Source: Candidatus Thioglobus sp. MED-G25 (GTDB lineage Bacteria; Pseudomonadota; Gammaproteobacteria; Arenicellales; UBA868). Taken from it: DNA of 64,000 bases. A program made the position numbers and the translations under genes. Under the pieces are notes generated by a model. It was given only the letters and a program-made list of their open reading frames with translations, was not told the DNA's origin and did not search any database. The stretch spans positions 1 to 64,000 of the forward strand of contig NTKC01000005.1 of NCBI GenBank assembly GCA_002456995.1. Reading direction: 5' to 3'. Positions 1 to 8,332 of this stretch are shown piece by piece (within the stretch, counting starts at the first letter, position 1; each line of letters begins with the position of its first letter).

Positions 1-897
1 GCGAAGTCCGTGGTTCTGGAGCGCTATTGAAAGACGTTGTCTCTCGCAACTGACCGTACCAAGGACCATCTCAAGATAGCTTTGATCTCGCATCGCTGCG
101 CACGCACCGGCCAGGGCAATTCGATTGACATTGAAGCCAATTCGCACCTTTGAGAAGCCAACTGCCAGGTCGCGATTGCCGGTGATGGCATAGCCAATTC
201 GAGCACCGGAAAGTCCATATGCCTTGGAGAAGGTTCGGATCACTGCCCACGGGCCACCGCGAGCAGACAAGAGGGAAAGCACATCCGGGCCGCCTTCCCA
301 AGCAGCGAACTCATGATAGGCCTCATCCACCATCAACAGGCAGTCGCTGGGTACCCTGTCAGCGGCTAACTTGATCTGTTCGGCTTCGAGCATCCCACCT
401 GTTGGACTGTTGGGGGTGCACAGATAAAACAGTGCCGTGTGTTCGTTGACCGCGTCCAACATAGCGTCAACATTGTTGGATCCGTTTTCCAGTACCGGCA
501 CTGTGACGACCTCACCGCCTGCAAGTCGAATGTTTTTGCCAACTGGGGCGAAAGTGGGTCCCGGTAAAACGGCCTGCTCATTTCTATCTACAGCGATAGC
601 CGCAGCCGCAAATAGCATTTCTCCACTGCCATTGCCAAACACGAGTCGGTCTGTGCTTATGCCGATACGTGCCGAGATTATCTGAGCCAGGGCAGAACAG
701 GAATGATCCGGATAACGGTTCGCTATGTTGACGGCATCGTGCATTGCCGCGATGGCGTTGGGAGAAGGTGGGAGTGGGTTTTCATTCAAATTAAGACGCA
801 CAATATTGGAATTTGGTTGGTTATCGGATTCCTCCAGAATGTGCGGCGCCATGATAGGCATATCGTCAAATCGTTTGAGTGGAATTGTTCTGCCCAT
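1..897 (-). CDS. HisC-like PLP aminotransferase, C-terminus cut by window edge
   Basis: This reading frame is missing from the ORF track because it runs off the window; I translated it by hand as 299 codons. It is a fold-type I aminotransferase of the histidinol-phosphate aminotransferase family: LNLNENPLPPSP near the N-terminus, GNGSGEM for cofactor phosphate contact, CTPNSPTGG, VDEAYHEF, and RTFSKAYGLSGARIGYA containing the PLP-binding lysine. About 50-60 residues of the C-terminal domain are absent only because of the window boundary. It begins 32 bases after the indoleamine dioxygenase gene on the same strand, so it is probably the last visible gene of the kynurenine operon. In that setting it could act on kynurenine, tryptophan or another aromatic amino acid; a true histidine-biosynthetic role is possible but no his genes are nearby. 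Family is clear, substrate is not. Confidence 0.85.
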   Translation of the reverse strand, partial: MGRTIPLKRFDDMPIMAPHILEESDNQPNSNIVRLNLNENPLPPSPNAIAAMHDAVNIANRYPDHSCSALAQIISARIGISTDRLVFGNGSGEMLFAAAAIAVDRNEQAVLPGPTFAPVGKNIRLAGGEVVTVPVLENGSNNVDAMLDAVNEHTALFYLCTPNSPTGGMLEAEQIKLAADRVPSDCLLMVDEAYHEFAAWEGGPDVLSLLSARGGPWAVIRTFSKAYGLSGARIGYAITGNRDLAVGFSKVRIGFNVNRIALAGACAAMRDQSYLEMVLGTVSCERQRLSIALQNHGLR

Positions 898-929
898 AGC
901 TATTATTTCATGTCCGAATTAAACGTGAT

Positions 930-2033
930 TCAAACAGAAGGTGTCGTATCTTTTGCGACTTGTTTCAGAAATACCATCGGATCGGTTCCACCGGTGCCAG
1001 TGTGTCCAGGGCCTGTTTGCGATATCTGCGATGACACATATTTTGTCACTATTTTAAGGTGAGACTGACGGAACTCGATCAGTGCATTCACACACGCTGC
1101 GTGGATGTGCTGACAGCCATCATGTCGCTCAATGGCACGGGCTAAGGGTCTGTCATTTTCCAGCGCATTAATATAGGCAGCATGACCCGTAGGCATATAA
1201 TTACGCATCGTAACGAGATAGGATCTTGATTGTTCTTCCTGATGCACAATGCCGAACATTGCATCTATAGCCTGAAGTAAAGAACTTTGTGCGGCGCTGC
1301 CACCAAAATAGTTTCTTGGGTTCTTCTTGCACCCCCTGTACTCGATGTTCTTAAATGAAGCTAGGAATGGTCGTATTCGGTTGTAAAATATATAGGGATC
1401 GCAGTTTTCGTACATACGGTTCAGTGTCGTATTCAGTGCGACCAAGTATTCTTGAACTTCCTCAAGTGAATCTTCAATTTGTTGGAAGTCGTCGGAATCC
1501 GCTGCTTGCTGAATACGGTTGAATTGTTTGAGTACGCCTGCACCTATCGCCTCGATTTCGGTTGTGACCAGGTAAAACCAGGACTCATCAAGACCGCCAT
1601 GAAACTGGATAAGTGTCCTGAGGTTGCCCAATTTGATCGAGCCATTGGGTTCCAATTGTTTCCAGTTATTCAAGACCAGCGAGGCATGTGCAAGAGTGGG
1701 CGGTCGGCCCAGCCGTTCGGCAACCAGGGTCCAAGGTATTGCAATACTTTCCGGAACATAACCTGAGGACTCGTAGCCCTGCCAGACGAATCCATGGCCG
1801 AATATGGATAGCAGTAGCATGGCTCGTTCCAGTTCCATTGATGTCTGTAGGGACGATACGTCGTCAATTATCGGCATGGCTTCGGCCTGTGTTCTGAAAA
1901 CACCTGCGTTTAGAAGTCCAGAGAATTCCCGAGCCATCGTATCCCAGACTTCAAATTCGTCTGGGAGTGCCTCAAGTGGTTCGTGGCCTGGTAAGAAACC
2001 GTTGGCGGCGTCTATTTGATAAGAATCAAGCAT
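930..2033 (-). CDS. Indoleamine 2,3-dioxygenase family haem enzyme
   Basis: The 367-residue product matches the indoleamine 2,3-dioxygenase (IDO) family, haem enzymes that insert O2 into the indole ring of L-tryptophan to give N-formylkynurenine. Visible family marks are GGSAAQSS (about 244-251, IDO consensus GGSAxQSS), YMPTGHAAYI, the haem-ligand segment FRQSHLKIV with the proximal His at about 325, and the C-terminal GTGGTDPMVFLK loop. The FxxxxR pair expected in the substrate pocket appears as F216 and R221. Most bacteria use the unrelated-looking TDO (KynA) for this step, so the IDO choice is notable. It lies between kynureninase (82 bases upstream) and a HisC-like aminotransferase in an apparent operon, which supports a catabolic tryptophan role. 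PrnB-like functions are an alternative but the IDO motifs argue against that. Confidence 0.9.
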   Translation of the reverse strand: MLDSYQIDAANGFLPGHEPLEALPDEFEVWDTMAREFSGLLNAGVFRTQAEAMPIIDDVSSLQTSMELERAMLLLSIFGHGFVWQGYESSGYVPESIAIPWTLVAERLGRPPTLAHASLVLNNWKQLEPNGSIKLGNLRTLIQFHGGLDESWFYLVTTEIEAIGAGVLKQFNRIQQAADSDDFQQIEDSLEEVQEYLVALNTTLNRMYENCDPYIFYNRIRPFLASFKNIEYRGCKKNPRNYFGGSAAQSSLLQAIDAMFGIVHQEEQSRSYLVTMRNYMPTGHAAYINALENDRPLARAIERHDGCQHIHAACVNALIEFRQSHLKIVTKYVSSQISQTGPGHTGTGGTDPMVFLKQVAKDTTPSV

Positions 2034-2115
2034 CTACTTGTTCATTTGTGACAGGGGCGATATGTGTACATTCGAACCATGAGGGTTCCCAAGTAAATGA
2101 CTCGTGACTGACCGC

Positions 2116-3396
2116 TTAGGTCACAAGTTTAGGAGTAGTGTAGGCCGGATCTTTCCAGCATTCGGATTCGAGAATATGAGCGAGCATCGATGCTGCTAGC
2201 CAAACATCTTCGTACCGCGTGTACAACGGTGCGAACCCAAATCGTAGTAAATCTGGTGCCCTAAAATCACCAATTACTCCATGGGCGATGAGCGCCTGCA
2301 TGATCGGCCAGCCATCGGTGTGGCTAAATGAAACCTGACTGCCTCTTTGGTTGCTGTCCCGAGGGCTAGCCAGTTGCAAGGGATAACCGTTACAGAACGA
2401 TTCTACAAGGTCGACAAACAGGGTTGTTAACCGTTTTGATTTTTTCCGAATAGTCTCCATATCGACCATTTCGAATATGTCTAGGCTCGATTCTAGAGCG
2501 ATGTAAGAAAGAACCCCGGGCGTTCCGCAGCGGAATTTGTCTATGTTGCTTGCCGGCTTGAAGTGTGTGTCGAAAGAAAAGGGGTCGGCATGGGCTTGCC
2601 AGCCTGTTAATGGGTTGACGGCATCTGTGATGTGTCGGTCGGCGACGAAAAGATATGCCGGTCCACCAGGTCCGGCATTGAGATACTTGTAGGTACAACC
2701 AACGGCAAAATCAACATCAGCCGCATTCAGATCCACGGGTACCGCACCCAGTGTGTGAGCCAGATCCCATATAACCAGCGCACCCGCCCGATGAGCCTCT
2801 TTAGTTATTCTTTCCATGTCGCGAATCAATCCGGTGCGGTAACTGACCTGGGTAAGAGTCACCACAGCAGTGGATGGACCGATCAATTCGAGTATCGATT
2901 CATCGCTTTCCTTTCCCTCAACGAGCTTATGTTGCGGATAAAAATGGGTGATAGCGCCTTGGATGATATGAAGATCCGATGGAAAGTTATCGCGTTCCGA
3001 TACAATTTCAGTTCGATCGGGACGCATTTCCAGAGCAGCTGACAGGGTCTTAAACAGATTAATTGATGTCGAATCAACGACCAACACTTCACCAGCATTA
3101 GCGCCCATTAGGGGCGCCAGTCGATTGCCGAGGGTCAAAGGCAGTATGTGCCAATCCCGATCATTCCAACTTCGTATCAACCCGGTACGCCAGCCCTCGG
3201 TAACGGCTTCTTGGATCTTTTCTGGCACCACCGCGGGCATAGCGCCCAGAGAGTTGCCATCGAGATAAACCAGATCAGGTGGTAAATCAAAAAGGTCTCC
3301 AATACTGGAGAGCGGGTCAAGGCCATCTTGCTTGCGAGCGTCTAACAGGCCCGGACTTTGGCTGATGGATAATGTTTCAAGAGACGTGGTTTTCAT
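2116..3396 (-). CDS. kynU: Kynureninase
   Basis: Kynureninase is a PLP enzyme that cleaves L-kynurenine to anthranilate and L-alanine. The 426-residue protein has the usual length and motifs: YLDGNSLGAMP near residue 45, RSWNDRDWHILPLTLGNRLAPLMGA, DLAHTLGAVPVDLN with the PLP-nitrogen Asp, GCTYKYLNAGPGGPAYLFV containing the Schiff-base lysine, and FRCGTPGVLSYIALE. It starts 9 bases after the formamidase-like gene and precedes the IDO gene, so the three genes encode successive steps from tryptophan to anthranilate. No anthranilate-degrading gene is visible in the window, so the fate of anthranilate (export, degradation elsewhere, or return to Trp synthesis) is open. Confidence 0.95.
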   Translation of the reverse strand: MKTTSLETLSISQSPGLLDARKQDGLDPLSSIGDLFDLPPDLVYLDGNSLGAMPAVVPEKIQEAVTEGWRTGLIRSWNDRDWHILPLTLGNRLAPLMGANAGEVLVVDSTSINLFKTLSAALEMRPDRTEIVSERDNFPSDLHIIQGAITHFYPQHKLVEGKESDESILELIGPSTAVVTLTQVSYRTGLIRDMERITKEAHRAGALVIWDLAHTLGAVPVDLNAADVDFAVGCTYKYLNAGPGGPAYLFVADRHITDAVNPLTGWQAHADPFSFDTHFKPASNIDKFRCGTPGVLSYIALESSLDIFEMVDMETIRKKSKRLTTLFVDLVESFCNGYPLQLASPRDSNQRGSQVSFSHTDGWPIMQALIAHGVIGDFRAPDLLRFGFAPLYTRYEDVWLAASMLAHILESECWKDPAYTTPKLVT

Positions 3397-3405
3397 CTGA
3401 CCATC

Positions 3406-4281
3406 TCATTTATCCGTAGATACCGACAGTTGTTGAAAGAGCGCAGTATCGGTATGGGCAATATCGTACATAATGTCAAAATGATGCCGACTCCGCACTT
3501 TCGTGAGTTTTATATGGGTGGTAATTTTTGAGCATTTATCTGCATATGCCTTGGATTGGCGTATGAACTCTTTAGTTTCGTGTTCTGCATAGACGATGTC
3601 CAGAGCAATAAACGGATCGGCATCATAAAACTGTGGGCTGAGTGCTCTCGCACTTTCAATCGACAATCCCAGTGGTTCGTTGACATAAGTTTGAGAAATC
3701 GGTTCGAGGTCGTAGATGCCGCCAATAAGGATGGCGCGTTGAGGTCGGGTAAGGAGTGTTGATCTGTCGTGATCCTGGATACCCGGACTAATTGCACAGG
3801 CCAGCAGATGAGCGCCTGCAGAATGCCCCATGACATGAATCCCTTCCTTGTCGAGGCCGTAATCAAAGGAGTTTTCACCAAACCAGTTGATGGCCTGGCG
3901 ACAACGTGAAATCATCTGTGGAATGTTTGAGGCAGGCGCAAGGCCATAGTTGATACTCGCAAACGCGTATCCGGCTGTTGTCCAGGCGGTGGCTAAAAAA
4001 CTGTGATCATCTTTTGAGAGTTGTTGCCAGTAGCCGCCGTGAGCAAATATCAGCAAAGGTATGTTTTCGGAATTGGCTGGTATGGCTGGCAGGAAGAGGT
4101 CTAGTTTTTCTTCAACATTAGTACCGTAGGGTAGGTCGGTAATCAGATGTGCCCCATAGCTGTCTCGCACCCGTTGGGACTCCGTGGTGTACGATGATAT
4201 GAATGGTTCAATGTCGCCCACCATACTGCTCGGCGAGTATTCCCGTTCTAGTTCTTCAGTAGATAGGCTTTTCCAGTTCAA
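3406..4281 (-). CDS. Alpha/beta hydrolase, probable N-formylkynurenine formamidase
   Basis: A 291-residue alpha/beta hydrolase of the esterase/AFMID branch. It shows the oxyanion-hole motif HGGYWQ (the HGGxW signature of animal and yeast kynurenine formamidases), the nucleophile elbow MGHSAGAHLLA, and a C-terminal SRHHFDIMYDI supplying the catalytic His. Position as first gene of a kynU-IDO operon makes N-formylkynurenine hydrolysis the likely reaction; the more usual bacterial formamidase KynB is a cyclase-fold metal enzyme, so this would be the eukaryote-like type. The listed start is a TTG codon with a weak GGGTG upstream, so the true N-terminus is uncertain. A generic carboxylesterase remains possible on sequence alone. 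Confidence 0.8.
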   Translation of the reverse strand: MNWKSLSTEELEREYSPSSMVGDIEPFISSYTTESQRVRDSYGAHLITDLPYGTNVEEKLDLFLPAIPANSENIPLLIFAHGGYWQQLSKDDHSFLATAWTTAGYAFASINYGLAPASNIPQMISRCRQAINWFGENSFDYGLDKEGIHVMGHSAGAHLLACAISPGIQDHDRSTLLTRPQRAILIGGIYDLEPISQTYVNEPLGLSIESARALSPQFYDADPFIALDIVYAEHETKEFIRQSKAYADKCSKITTHIKLTKVRSRHHFDIMYDIAHTDTALFQQLSVSTDK

Positions 4282-4474
4282 TGCTGAACACCCGTTCGTG
4301 GGCCTTGCGGTCTATGCCATCGGCGAAAGTGCAAAGGAATAATTGTATAGAAAGTGTCCTGAAATCGGGACTGGACGCGGGGTTGCTTTTTCCCATAGGC
4401 CGGGTAAGGTGTTTCAACAGCGTCTGCAAATCGATACAGAATCGCATGAGGCGCAGGTGAGAATGGAGTCGTGA

Positions 4475-6115
4475 ATGTCGAATAAATTATTGGAAATGCA
4501 AGATGTTGTCATCGAAGCTGAGATCGACGGCGAATGGCGGCCTATCGTCAATGGACTGAGCCTGGCCTTGGAGAAGGGTGAGATCGTTGGGTTGATCGGT
4601 GAATCCGGCGCCGGAAAATCAACCTTGGGCCTGGCAGCATTGGGATATACAAAGCCGGGATGCCGGATCGTATCTGGGTCAATCAAACTGGATGGGCTGG
4701 AACTGACAACACTGTCCGAGAAGCAACTGCGACAGTTGCGTGGCAATCGTGTCAGTTACGTTGCACAAAGCGCAGCGGCGGCTTTTAACCCAGCACATCG
4801 CCTGCTAGAGCAGTTCTCCGAATCTCCTGTACAACATGGCAAGATGAATCGAACGGAGGCCGCATTGAAGGGGCGTAGTCTGTATCGGCAACTGGATCTT
4901 CCAGACCCTGAATCAATTGGTGAACGATTCCCTCATCAAGTATCGGGCGGCCAACTGCAGCGTGCGATGACAGCCATGGCGATGGGTTGTGAGCCTGAGA
5001 TTGTTGTGTTTGATGAACCAACGACAGCATTGGATGTGACAACCCAGATCGAGGTGCTGGCGGCTATTAAGGAAGCAGTTCGCGCAAAGGGAGTTGCTGC
5101 AATTTACATAACGCACGACCTGGCTGTGGTGGCACAACTGGCAGATAGAATAATGGTGCTTCGTTATGGAAACCTAGTGGAAGAAGGGGAAGCACGGGTC
5201 CTCCTTGCCCACCCCGTAGAGGACTATACAAAACGGCTATTGTCTGTCCGCAGCTTAAGGGAGGATAAAACACTGCAACAAGTGGAGAGTCGAATTCTTG
5301 CAGTAGACAATGTGACCGCACGCTATCCCAGCGCGACTGAGTATGTCCTAGAGGATATCAGTATCGGTGTCGAGCAGGGGAAGACCGTCGCTGTTGTCGG
5401 TGAGTCGGGAAGTGGGAAAAGTACGTTGGCGCGTGTCATCACCGGACTACTTCCTCCACAGTCTGGTTTAGTCACTTTCAAGGGTAAATCACTGTCGGCG
5501 GCGCTTGCCGACAGAAGTAAGGACGAACTGCGGTCGATCCAGATGATCTACCAGATGCCCGATATTTCACTCAATCCGCGTCAGCGGGTTAGGGAAATCA
5601 TTGGTCGGCCGTTGGAATTTTATCTCGGAATGAGCGGTGAACAGAAAACAGATCGCACCGTTGAGTTGCTAGAGCAGATTGAATTGCCAAAAAGTTTCAT
5701 AGATCGTTTTCCAAGTCAGTTGTCTGGAGGAGAAAAACAAAGGATCTGTATTGCCCGTGCGCTGGCTGCTAAACCAGACCTAATCATCTGTGATGAGGTT
5801 ACTTCTGCTCTCGACCAGCTTGTTGCGGAGGGAATACTCGAACTTCTCCAGGATCTGCAGAATGATCTTCAGTTGTCGTATCTATTTATCACTCACGACT
5901 TGGCAACCGTGAAGGCTATTGCTGATGATATTGTGGTCATGTATCAGGGCCGCATAATCGAGCAGGGTGCCAAACAACAGATACTGACACCACCGCACGC
6001 GCCCTATACGGAACTGCTGCTATCTTCTGTACCTGAAATGGATCCAGACTGGCTGGACCGGTTGATGGATCGTCGAGCACGGGGTTTAGCGCCGACAGCC
6101 GATACGGTGAGCTGA
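4475..6115 (+). CDS. Dipeptide/oligopeptide-type ABC transporter ATPase with two fused nucleotide-binding domains
   Basis: A 546-residue tandem ATPase resembling DppD-DppF fused in one chain. Domain 1 has Walker A GESGAGKST, signature VSGGQLQRAM and Walker B VVFDEPTTALD; domain 2 has GESGSGKST, LSGGEKQRI and IICDEVTSALD, plus the peptide-importer hallmark YQMPDISLNPR. It would energise uptake of peptides, nickel-like chelates or related solutes through a membrane permease pair. No permease or substrate-binding protein gene is nearby, so partners must lie elsewhere or beyond the window. The gene diverges from the kynurenine operon across a 193-base intergenic region that must hold promoters for both; a GGAG sits before the ATG. 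Confidence 0.9.
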   Translation: MSNKLLEMQDVVIEAEIDGEWRPIVNGLSLALEKGEIVGLIGESGAGKSTLGLAALGYTKPGCRIVSGSIKLDGLELTTLSEKQLRQLRGNRVSYVAQSAAAAFNPAHRLLEQFSESPVQHGKMNRTEAALKGRSLYRQLDLPDPESIGERFPHQVSGGQLQRAMTAMAMGCEPEIVVFDEPTTALDVTTQIEVLAAIKEAVRAKGVAAIYITHDLAVVAQLADRIMVLRYGNLVEEGEARVLLAHPVEDYTKRLLSVRSLREDKTLQQVESRILAVDNVTARYPSATEYVLEDISIGVEQGKTVAVVGESGSGKSTLARVITGLLPPQSGLVTFKGKSLSAALADRSKDELRSIQMIYQMPDISLNPRQRVREIIGRPLEFYLGMSGEQKTDRTVELLEQIELPKSFIDRFPSQLSGGEKQRICIARALAAKPDLIICDEVTSALDQLVAEGILELLQDLQNDLQLSYLFITHDLATVKAIADDIVVMYQGRIIEQGAKQQILTPPHAPYTELLLSSVPEMDPDWLDRLMDRRARGLAPTADTVS

Positions 6116-6309
6116 AATTTAATATCGTTCAATCCAGTGATGATGTCTCATCATTGTGATTGTGATATTCAAAGGGGCGCTGCCAGCAAGATTCATCAAG
6201 CCCACACTAAATAGCCTACAATTATTTGGGTAGGATCCAGGTGTTATTTGGCTAATATGGTCAAGCCAATTGTTAGCCTACTCGTTCTGATGTCATGTGA
6301 CGGTGTACC
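6116..6309 (+). promoter_or_regulatory. Intergenic leader with overlapping inverted repeats before the MFS gene
   Basis: This 194-base gap separates the ABC ATPase from the MFS carrier. It contains TTGGCT (6248-6253) facing AGCCAA (6264-6269), and GGCTAA (6250-6255) facing TTAGCC (6273-6278), two mutually exclusive pairings that share bases. A direct repeat TAGCCTAC occurs at 6212-6219 and 6274-6281, and the first copy can also pair with GTAGG at 6230-6234. An imperfect hairpin TGATGA/TCATCA lies near 6139. This could be an operator cluster or a folding leader; no known riboswitch consensus is recognised. Confidence 0.3.
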
Positions 6310-7569
6310 ATGCCGCCTGTCGAGTGCAAAGGGATCAGCCAATTCGTGATGAATGTTGCAAACAGCCAGGTCTGGAAAACACCGGTGATCGTATTGATTG
6401 CAGGATGTTTAGTGTCGGTAGTCGGGTTTGGAGTCCGTTCCGGAATGGGCCTGTATCTTGACCCAATGACGGTCGAGTTTGGATGGACTCGTGAAACCTA
6501 TGCATTGGCAATGGCTCTGCAGAATATTATGTGGGGAATCGGTTTGCCCATTGCCGGTGCCATTGTCGATCGACATGGTCCAGTGTGGGTGATCGCAATC
6601 GGGGCTTTGATCTATGCGCTCGGGATCTGCGGAATGACCCTATCAGATACTAGCGGTATGTTGTATCTAACAGGTGGGGTTCTCACAGGTGCCGGAATCG
6701 CATTTACGTCGTTTACTTTAGCGATTGCGGCAATGGTCCGGGCTGTAGGTCCGGAAAGACGTTCGCTGGTGATGGGCTTGGGGACTGCAGCAGGCTCAGT
6801 GGGTCAGATTGCGCTCTCACCCTTTGCCCAGAGCATGATCGGTCAGTTCGGTTGGAACAACGCGTTGTTGATAATGGGTGCATGTACTTTGTGTATTATC
6901 CCGTTGGCTTTTTTGCTGCCTAATCATGCAAAATTCGATGAGCCCGATACCGTTGATCTAACGCTCAGAGCAGCACTGAGGGAGGCCTTTCGCCACCGCG
7001 GCTATGTTCTGTTGACTATTGGTTTCTTTGTCTGTGGATTCCACGTCACATTTATTATGGTTCACTTGCCTGCTTATGTTGTCGATTTGGGTTTGTCGGG
7101 GAGTGTTGCAGCTTGGTGTTTGGCTTTGATCGGTGTGTTCAACATTATTGGGTCTATTGCAGTAGGCCTTTACGGTCAACGACACAGCAATTCAAATGGG
7201 TTGAGTTTTATTTATGCTGGACGTGCAATTGTTATCACAGCCTTACTGTTATTGCCTAAAACAGAATTTGTACTCTATCTATTCGCCTGTTCGATGGGAT
7301 TGCTTTGGCTATCTACGGTACCGCTGACCACTGGTGTCGTTACCCGTATATTTGGAGTGCGGTATATGGCGACGTTGTTTTCGGTGGTATTTTTTAGCCA
7401 TCAAATCGGGAGTTTCATTGGAGTGTGGCTAGGTGGTTATATTCATGATCTAACTGGCACTTATGATGCTGTTTGGCAGACTGGAATTGTCCTAGGACTG
7501 GTTGCCGCAGTTCTTCATGTGCCGATCAACGAGAAACCTCTCAGAAGGGCAGTTAGTGCGCTAGGGTAA
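6310..7569 (+). CDS. MFS transporter, monocarboxylate/OFA-like
   Basis: A 419-residue major facilitator superfamily carrier with about 12 hydrophobic segments. The first segment VIVLIAGCLVSVVGFGVRSGMGLYLDPM followed by EFGWTRETYALAMALQNI is typical of the monocarboxylate/oxalate-formate group, and the loop 2-3 motif appears as IVDRHGPVWV. The inner-membrane protein probably moves a small organic anion by proton symport or exchange. Its place beside a kynurenine operon makes an aromatic or keto acid such as anthranilate a reasonable guess, but nothing in the sequence fixes the substrate. The start at 6310 has no clear ribosome site; an in-frame ATG at 6349 is an alternative that removes 13 residues outside the membrane. 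Confidence 0.85.
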   Translation: MPPVECKGISQFVMNVANSQVWKTPVIVLIAGCLVSVVGFGVRSGMGLYLDPMTVEFGWTRETYALAMALQNIMWGIGLPIAGAIVDRHGPVWVIAIGALIYALGICGMTLSDTSGMLYLTGGVLTGAGIAFTSFTLAIAAMVRAVGPERRSLVMGLGTAAGSVGQIALSPFAQSMIGQFGWNNALLIMGACTLCIIPLAFLLPNHAKFDEPDTVDLTLRAALREAFRHRGYVLLTIGFFVCGFHVTFIMVHLPAYVVDLGLSGSVAAWCLALIGVFNIIGSIAVGLYGQRHSNSNGLSFIYAGRAIVITALLLLPKTEFVLYLFACSMGLLWLSTVPLTTGVVTRIFGVRYMATLFSVVFFSHQIGSFIGVWLGGYIHDLTGTYDAVWQTGIVLGLVAAVLHVPINEKPLRRAVSALG

Positions 7570-7707
7570 TTGGATAATAATACTGAACAGCGCTTCGCGG
7601 CCGCGGGTTTAGAAAAGAAACACTAACTATATAAACATCGATGTCGGAATGGTTGATTGTCGGGCCGAATTGACGCACAGTTGTGTGCGTAACCACAGGA
7701 ATAAAGC

Positions 7708-8307
7708 ATGATTGAATCGAGTCTACGGATCCTTCGCACGGACATTTCAGGCATGCCGATCGAATGGGTCGGATTTGAAGATGCAGTAAAGCTCCATTGT
7801 CTGGAACAAATACTCTATCCGATGGGTTCTTCTTTGTATGTTGTACGTGGTGGGATAAACGCGAGAACGGGGCGCCCGAGTACGCTTGAAGTTTATTCAA
7901 TCATTTGTACCCTTGGGCAATCGCGAGCCCACCTAAAGAATCATTCGTTATACACACCTCCGTTAAACAACAAGGCATTGTTCCGGCGTGATGCTCATCT
8001 ATGTCTTTATTGCGGAGTGCAGTTTCTCCCCGCGCAGCTATCAAGAGACCACGTGCAACCTCTCAGTCGGGGAGGTTGGGATGTCTGGCAGAATGTTGTG
8101 ACAGCCTGTAGACGATGCAATCATAGAAAAGGCAATCAGACGCCTGAAGAATCCGGGCAGGAACTGCTGGCAGTGCCATTTATTCCAACCCATGCCGAAT
8201 ATATCTATCTGTCTGGTCGGCAGATCTTGGCAGACCAGATGGAATTTCTCGTTTCACATTTCCCACGAAACAGTCCTCTTCACGAACGAATCGGGCAGGT
8301 AGCCTGA
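7708..8307 (+). CDS. HNH endonuclease family protein
   Basis: A 199-residue protein whose C-terminal half is an HNH/zinc-ribbon nuclease domain: LFRRDAHLCLYCG, SRDHVQPLSRGG with the catalytic His pair region, and VTACRRCNHRKGNQTPEE giving the second Cys pair and the Asn/His of the motif. The N-terminal about 90 residues are not recognised. Such HNH proteins are common as single chromosomal genes in proteobacteria and their substrates are mostly unknown. No methyltransferase, integrase or toxin partner is adjacent, so there is no sign of restriction or mobile-element function. Located between the MFS carrier and a PLP enzyme, 25 bases ahead of the latter. Confidence 0.85.
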   Translation: MIESSLRILRTDISGMPIEWVGFEDAVKLHCLEQILYPMGSSLYVVRGGINARTGRPSTLEVYSIICTLGQSRAHLKNHSLYTPPLNNKALFRRDAHLCLYCGVQFLPAQLSRDHVQPLSRGGWDVWQNVVTACRRCNHRKGNQTPEESGQELLAVPFIPTHAEYIYLSGRQILADQMEFLVSHFPRNSPLHERIGQVA

Positions 8308-8332
8308 GAATCGAATTTGACTCGATGTAACA

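Noticed and set aside
24-581. ORF-track frames at 24, 71 and 366 on the minus strand
   Set aside because: They are out-of-frame shadows of the HisC-like aminotransferase, whose true frame is open from 897 to the window edge.
7708-8307. HNH gene as part of a defence or restriction system
   Set aside because: No methyltransferase, helicase, toxin or phage-related neighbour; single HNH genes are common.
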